The notes under the pieces: model-generated
Databases searched by the model: none
What the model was told of the DNA's origin: nothing
What the model saw: the letters and a program-made list of their open reading frames with translations, nothing else
Part shown: in pieces, positions 60,846 through 64,000 of the stretch
How the letters are laid out: the number at the start of each line of letters is the position of its first letter
How positions within the stretch are numbered: position 1 is the stretch's first letter
Assembly (NCBI RefSeq): GCF_000428845.1
Contig: NZ_AUAS01000016.1
Coordinates: 1 to 64,000, forward strand
DNA: 64,000 nt
Origin: Dyadobacter alkalitolerans DSM 23607
GTDB taxonomy: Bacteria; Bacteroidota; Bacteroidia; Cytophagales; Spirosomataceae
Direction: 5' to 3'
Program-made: the position numbers and the translations under genes

Positions 60846-63167
60846 TCAGCCTTTTGTAATGGTTTCTTCCATGTTGTACAGTGTATTGATCACCCGCATC
60901 AGGGCGGCCGCCTGCACTTCATTTACTTTTTCATTCCTGGGATACTCACCCACATTCAATACTTTGAAAGCATGTTTTTTATCCTTTGCAAACATGGAAG
61001 CTTCACTGTTGTAATACTCGGTAAGCAGCTTGACTTCCTTATCCGTAGGCTGGCGGCAGACGATTCTCTGAAAAGATTCCTTAATGTTGATTTCGATGTT
61101 GGATGATTTGGCTGTGAGCCTTTCTGCCAAAACCCGGGATGCTTCCAGGACCGTAGGATCATTGAGCATAACCAGCGCTTGCAAGGGTGTATTGGTCTTG
61201 GAGCGTTTGATTTCACAATGGTCGCGGTTGCTGGCATCAAAAATAATCATGGACGGCGGCGGAACCGTCAGCTTAATGAATGTATACATTCCCCTTCGGT
61301 ATAATGCTTGCTCTTTATCCTGCTGGTAGGTTTTCAATGTGCCCCTTCCTGAGGTAGCCGCCTCCCATAATCCCTTTGGCTGGTAAGGCTTCACGCTAGG
61401 CCCTCCTATTTTGGATACCAATAACCCGCTCGTAGAAAGCACCATATCCCTGACCAGTTCAGCAGGAAGCCTGTACCGGGGCCCGCGCGACAGGAATATA
61501 TTATCAGGATCCGCTTTGAGCTTTTCCGCGGTAATCTTGGCCGATTGGCGGTAGGTAGCCGATGTTACAATCTGTTTAACAAGCCTTTTAATATCCCAGC
61601 CATGGTTCATAAAGTCAACTGCGAGCCAATCCAGCAGCGCAGGATTGGTAGGCAAATCACCCTGCATTCCAAAATCGCCTGTGCTTTTTACAATGCCCCG
61701 TCCGATAAATTCCTGCCATATCTGGTTTACAAAAACGCGGGCAGTAAGCGGGTTGCTCTTGCTGGTGGTCCATTTGGCCAGGCCCAATCTGTTTTGAGGA
61801 AGTCCGTTGGTATCAAATTTCATGACCGCTGGCAGCGCTGAGGCCGTAACCACGCGGCCGGGGGCGTCATACACGCCGCGGTTTAGAATATGGGTGGGCC
61901 GGAGCGTATCGCGATCTCCCATCACCGATACCATCAGCAGACTCGTATCGGGCTTGTTGATAAATGTCAAAAGGGATTTGGCCTCCTCGTCTGAAATACG
62001 CAGAATAGGGTTTTTGGCAGGCTTTGTGCGCGAGATATCTCCTTCAAAACCAAGCTCCTTGGAATTATTGAAAAATGCAAAAAGACGGTAATAATCTTCC
62101 TGTGAGATGGGGTCATACTTATGATCGTGGCATTGGGCGCATTCGACAGTAAGCCCCAGCACACCCGTACTGTATGTTTTGGTTTTATCAATGTTGTATT
62201 CGATCCTGTACTCCTCGGGAATTACGCCACCCTCCTCGGTATATTTATGATTTCGGAAAAATGCGGTTGCCAAAATCTGCTCTTTGCTAGCATTAGGAAG
62301 CATATCGCCGGCAATCTGCCAGGTAAGAAACTGATCATAGCGCATGTTTTTATTGAATGCACTAATCAGCCAGTCGCGCCATGGCCACTGCGTGCGTACT
62401 TCATCATCCTGATAGCCGTAAGAATCGGCATAGCGCGCCACATCCAGCCTGTAAATAGCCATTTTCTCTCCATAGGCTTTCTGGCTGAGCAGCTCATCGA
62501 CGACCTTTTCATAGGCGCCTTCGCTTCCGTCAGCGGCGAACCGGTTCTGTAAATCCAGCGAAGGCGGCAGGCCCGTCAGATCCAGCGAAACCCTTTTGAG
62601 CAGGTGGCTTTTGTCTGCCTGCTCGTTGGGAGCAAGCCCGGCTCCTTCCATCTTTTGCAAAACAAAATGGTCAATCTCATTCTTGGGCCACTCTTTGTCC
62701 GAGATTTCGCGCAGAGCCGGCAAAACCGGCGCTGTAAATGCCCAGTGCTTTTCATACTTGGCACCTTGCTCGATCCACTTACGAACGAGGCCAATTTCAG
62801 TTTCACTCAGTAAGCCCAGGTGTGATTCCGGAGTGGGCATCTGATAGGCCGGGTCCACCGAAGTGATCCTTTTGTAAACCTCCGATTGCTCGGGCTTACC
62901 CGGAAAGATCGCAACCCCTTTTCCATCTTTCAGCTTGGCATAAGCATTTTCGGCTACATCGAGCCTAAGGCCCGCCTCGCGTTTGTTAGCATCCGGGCCG
63001 TGACAGGCGTAGCATTTGTCGGAGAGGATCGGACGAATGTCAAAATTGTAGCTCACAAGCCCTTCGCTGCCGCCTTTTTGTAAAGTATTATTTTTTTGAA
63101 AGCAGGAGACGACCACAAAAAAGGCTACGCTACTCAATGCCACGAAAAGGAAAAGCTTTTTTTTCAT
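60846..63167 (-). CDS. PSD1 and planctomycete cytochrome C domain protein (DUF1549/DUF1553)
   Basis: 773 residues. Signal or lipoprotein start (LFLFVALSSVAFFVVVSC), a haem-binding site ILSDKCYACHGPDANKREAG, then WAFTAPVLP, DUF1549 (VSLDLTGLPPSLDLQNRF, RLDVARYADSYGYQDDE) and DUF1553 (NPLTARVFVNQIWQEFIGRG, LLDWLAVDFMNHGWDIKRLV, TNTPLQALVMLNDPTVLEAS). Such proteins are abundant in Planctomycetes and occur in some Bacteroidota; the function is not established. First gene after a new promoter in the 291-base gap that follows the SusD gene. Confidence 0.88.
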   Translation of the reverse strand: MKKKLFLFVALSSVAFFVVVSCFQKNNTLQKGGSEGLVSYNFDIRPILSDKCYACHGPDANKREAGLRLDVAENAYAKLKDGKGVAIFPGKPEQSEVYKRITSVDPAYQMPTPESHLGLLSETEIGLVRKWIEQGAKYEKHWAFTAPVLPALREISDKEWPKNEIDHFVLQKMEGAGLAPNEQADKSHLLKRVSLDLTGLPPSLDLQNRFAADGSEGAYEKVVDELLSQKAYGEKMAIYRLDVARYADSYGYQDDEVRTQWPWRDWLISAFNKNMRYDQFLTWQIAGDMLPNASKEQILATAFFRNHKYTEEGGVIPEEYRIEYNIDKTKTYSTGVLGLTVECAQCHDHKYDPISQEDYYRLFAFFNNSKELGFEGDISRTKPAKNPILRISDEEAKSLLTFINKPDTSLLMVSVMGDRDTLRPTHILNRGVYDAPGRVVTASALPAVMKFDTNGLPQNRLGLAKWTTSKSNPLTARVFVNQIWQEFIGRGIVKSTGDFGMQGDLPTNPALLDWLAVDFMNHGWDIKRLVKQIVTSATYRQSAKITAEKLKADPDNIFLSRGPRYRLPAELVRDMVLSTSGLLVSKIGGPSVKPYQPKGLWEAATSGRGTLKTYQQDKEQALYRRGMYTFIKLTVPPPSMIIFDASNRDHCEIKRSKTNTPLQALVMLNDPTVLEASRVLAERLTAKSSNIEINIKESFQRIVCRQPTDKEVKLLTEYYNSEASMFAKDKKHAFKVLNVGEYPRNEKVNEVQAAALMRVINTLYNMEETITKG

Positions 63168-63458
63168 ATCTAAAACAGGCTCACAAAGCCTGCCGTTACA
63201 TACTATGTTTGTACAAACTACTAACCTAACGCAACTTTATCAGCACAATATTGCTTTAAGCCAAATAATTAAATACAAAGTTAAATTATTTACTGGCAAT
63301 GCAATGCTAAAACATATACTTTGTACATACAAAGTATCGCTATTTATCCCGGGATGCTTTAAAACGGAATATCACTAAAAAAAACAATGGCTGAGCAATG
63401 CCCGGCCATTGATAAAGTACATGAAACGATTTATCTAACCTAACTAAAAGGTAGATGA
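63168..63458 (-). promoter_or_regulatory. Promoter region and palindromes before the PSD1 gene
   Basis: On the minus strand TAACTTTG (63283-63276) is an exact -7 element, with TTG 18 bases upstream (63304-63302), giving a leader of roughly 100 bases. Two palindromes flank it: GTTTGTACAAAC (63207-63218) in the leader and a 22-base one, ATACTTTGTA-CA-TACAAAGTAT (63316-63337), just upstream. Both hold TTTGTACA, so one regulator may bind both. No gene is seen in this gap. Confidence 0.55.
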
Positions 63459-64000
63459 TCAGTAACCAGGGTTTTGTTTGAGCGCCCCGTTGCTTTTTCT
63501 GATCTCGGTGTTTGGAATCGGAAACAGATAGTAATGATCCCCTTTCCATGGTTTTCTAACCTCAGCTTCGGGGATGACACCATAAGTGTAGGTAAGCTTT
63601 CCGAGCGCATCACCGGGCTTGGCCCCGGTCCAGTCCATGGTTACTTTGGTCAGTCCGCGTACGGCAATGTCCACATGCCCGGGCGCCGCCTTCCAGCGCA
63701 TCAGGTCAAAAAAGCGCGAATCTTCCAGATGCAGCTCGATGGCCCTTTCGTTGCGGTAATCCCTGACAAGTGCAGCTCCCGTGCTTTTGATATCGGGCAT
63801 GTTCACAGAGGATCTTTTGCGGACCTTGTTGATGTACTCTCTGGCCATGGCCTCATTTCCCAAAGCCATTTGTATTTCGGCATAGTTCAGATAAAACTCG
63901 GTTATGCGCATAAATACGATGACCTGGTTGTAATCATTATCATAGCTTGCCCGCGGCCCTGCAAAGTCATCCGTTTTTTTGAATGTATAACCTGTCTGCA
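63459..64000 (-). CDS. SusD/RagB family outer membrane lipoprotein, C-terminal part
   Basis: The frame runs in from the right edge; only the C-terminal about 180 residues are visible. MRITEFYLNYAEIQMALG, AREYINKVRKRSSV, NERAIELHLEDSRFFDLMRW and YYLFPIPNTEIRKSNGALKQ are the classical end of SusD-like glycan-binding lipoproteins. With its SusC partner expected further right, it captures oligosaccharides at the cell surface. It is followed by PSD1/DUF1501/cytochrome/GH92 genes on the same strand, so the cluster looks like a polysaccharide utilisation locus. Confidence 0.9.
   Translation of the reverse strand, partial: QTGYTFKKTDDFAGPRASYDNDYNQVIVFMRITEFYLNYAEIQMALGNEAMAREYINKVRKRSSVNMPDIKSTGAALVRDYRNERAIELHLEDSRFFDLMRWKAAPGHVDIAVRGLTKVTMDWTGAKPGDALGKLTYTYGVIPEAEVRKPWKGDHYYLFPIPNTEIRKSNGALKQNPGY

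Noticed and set aside
1-64000. tRNA, rRNA genes and CRISPR arrays
   Set aside because: No cloverleaf with a TTC-loop signature, no rRNA-like stretch and no regularly spaced repeats were recognised on reading; a dedicated search (tRNAscan-SE, Infernal, CRISPR finder) would settle it.

Overview
The window looks like chromosome of a Bacteroidota bacterium of the order Cytophagales, probably close to Dyadobacter/Spirosomaceae (family-level inference from gene content, not a database match). Supporting signs are a type IX secretion C-terminal sorting domain protein, the gene order bamD - rpoZ - coaBC - DUF4835 - recN, a Rho factor with a long disordered insertion, a SusD-type protein, promoters of the TAnnTTTG type, and weak Shine-Dalgarno sequences.

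Left third (1-21 kb) is accessory and decaying. It holds an IS256-type transposase cut by the window edge, a frameshifted Clp-like AAA ATPase, a YefM/YoeB and a HipBA toxin-antitoxin pair, a two-component system whose response regulator is frameshifted, relics of a P4-type integrase and of AraC-type regulators, a TetR-controlled oxidoreductase cluster with a repeated operator, a small unrecognised gene family (two copies and a relic), an IS1182-type relic that cuts off an acetyltransferase gene, and a guanidine-II riboswitch in front of a frameshifted sugE/gdx exporter gene. DNA-alkylation repair, methyltransferase, glyoxalase-fold and Crp-like genes complete this part. At least six single-base frameshifts or internal deletions fall here and none was seen further right.

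Middle (21-54 kb) is conserved core. It carries tilS, an OstA-like envelope protein, a T9SS cargo protein, bamD-rpoZ and coaBC-DUF4835-(Sm-like small protein)-recN, a lipoprotein/SCO/cytochrome c set, lptC, an outer-membrane protein, coaX, rho with a long leader, htpG, a peroxiredoxin, a cysteine desulfurase/XdhC/nucleotidyltransferase operon that suits molybdenum cofactor maturation, a YtrA-type ABC transporter operon with its own operator and a nested 29-residue hydrophobic ORF, a palindromic three-hairpin element, an SPFH protein, and the oxidative pentose-phosphate operon gnd-zwf-pgl.

Right end (54-64 kb) is a leftward carbohydrate and redox cluster: SusD (cut by the edge), a PSD1-type cytochrome (DUF1549/DUF1553), a Tat-exported DUF1501 protein, a membrane cytochrome with leucine-rich-repeat and chitobiase-C-like parts, and a GH92 glycosidase with an extra N-terminal beta-sandwich. 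No rRNA, tRNA or CRISPR array was recognised.
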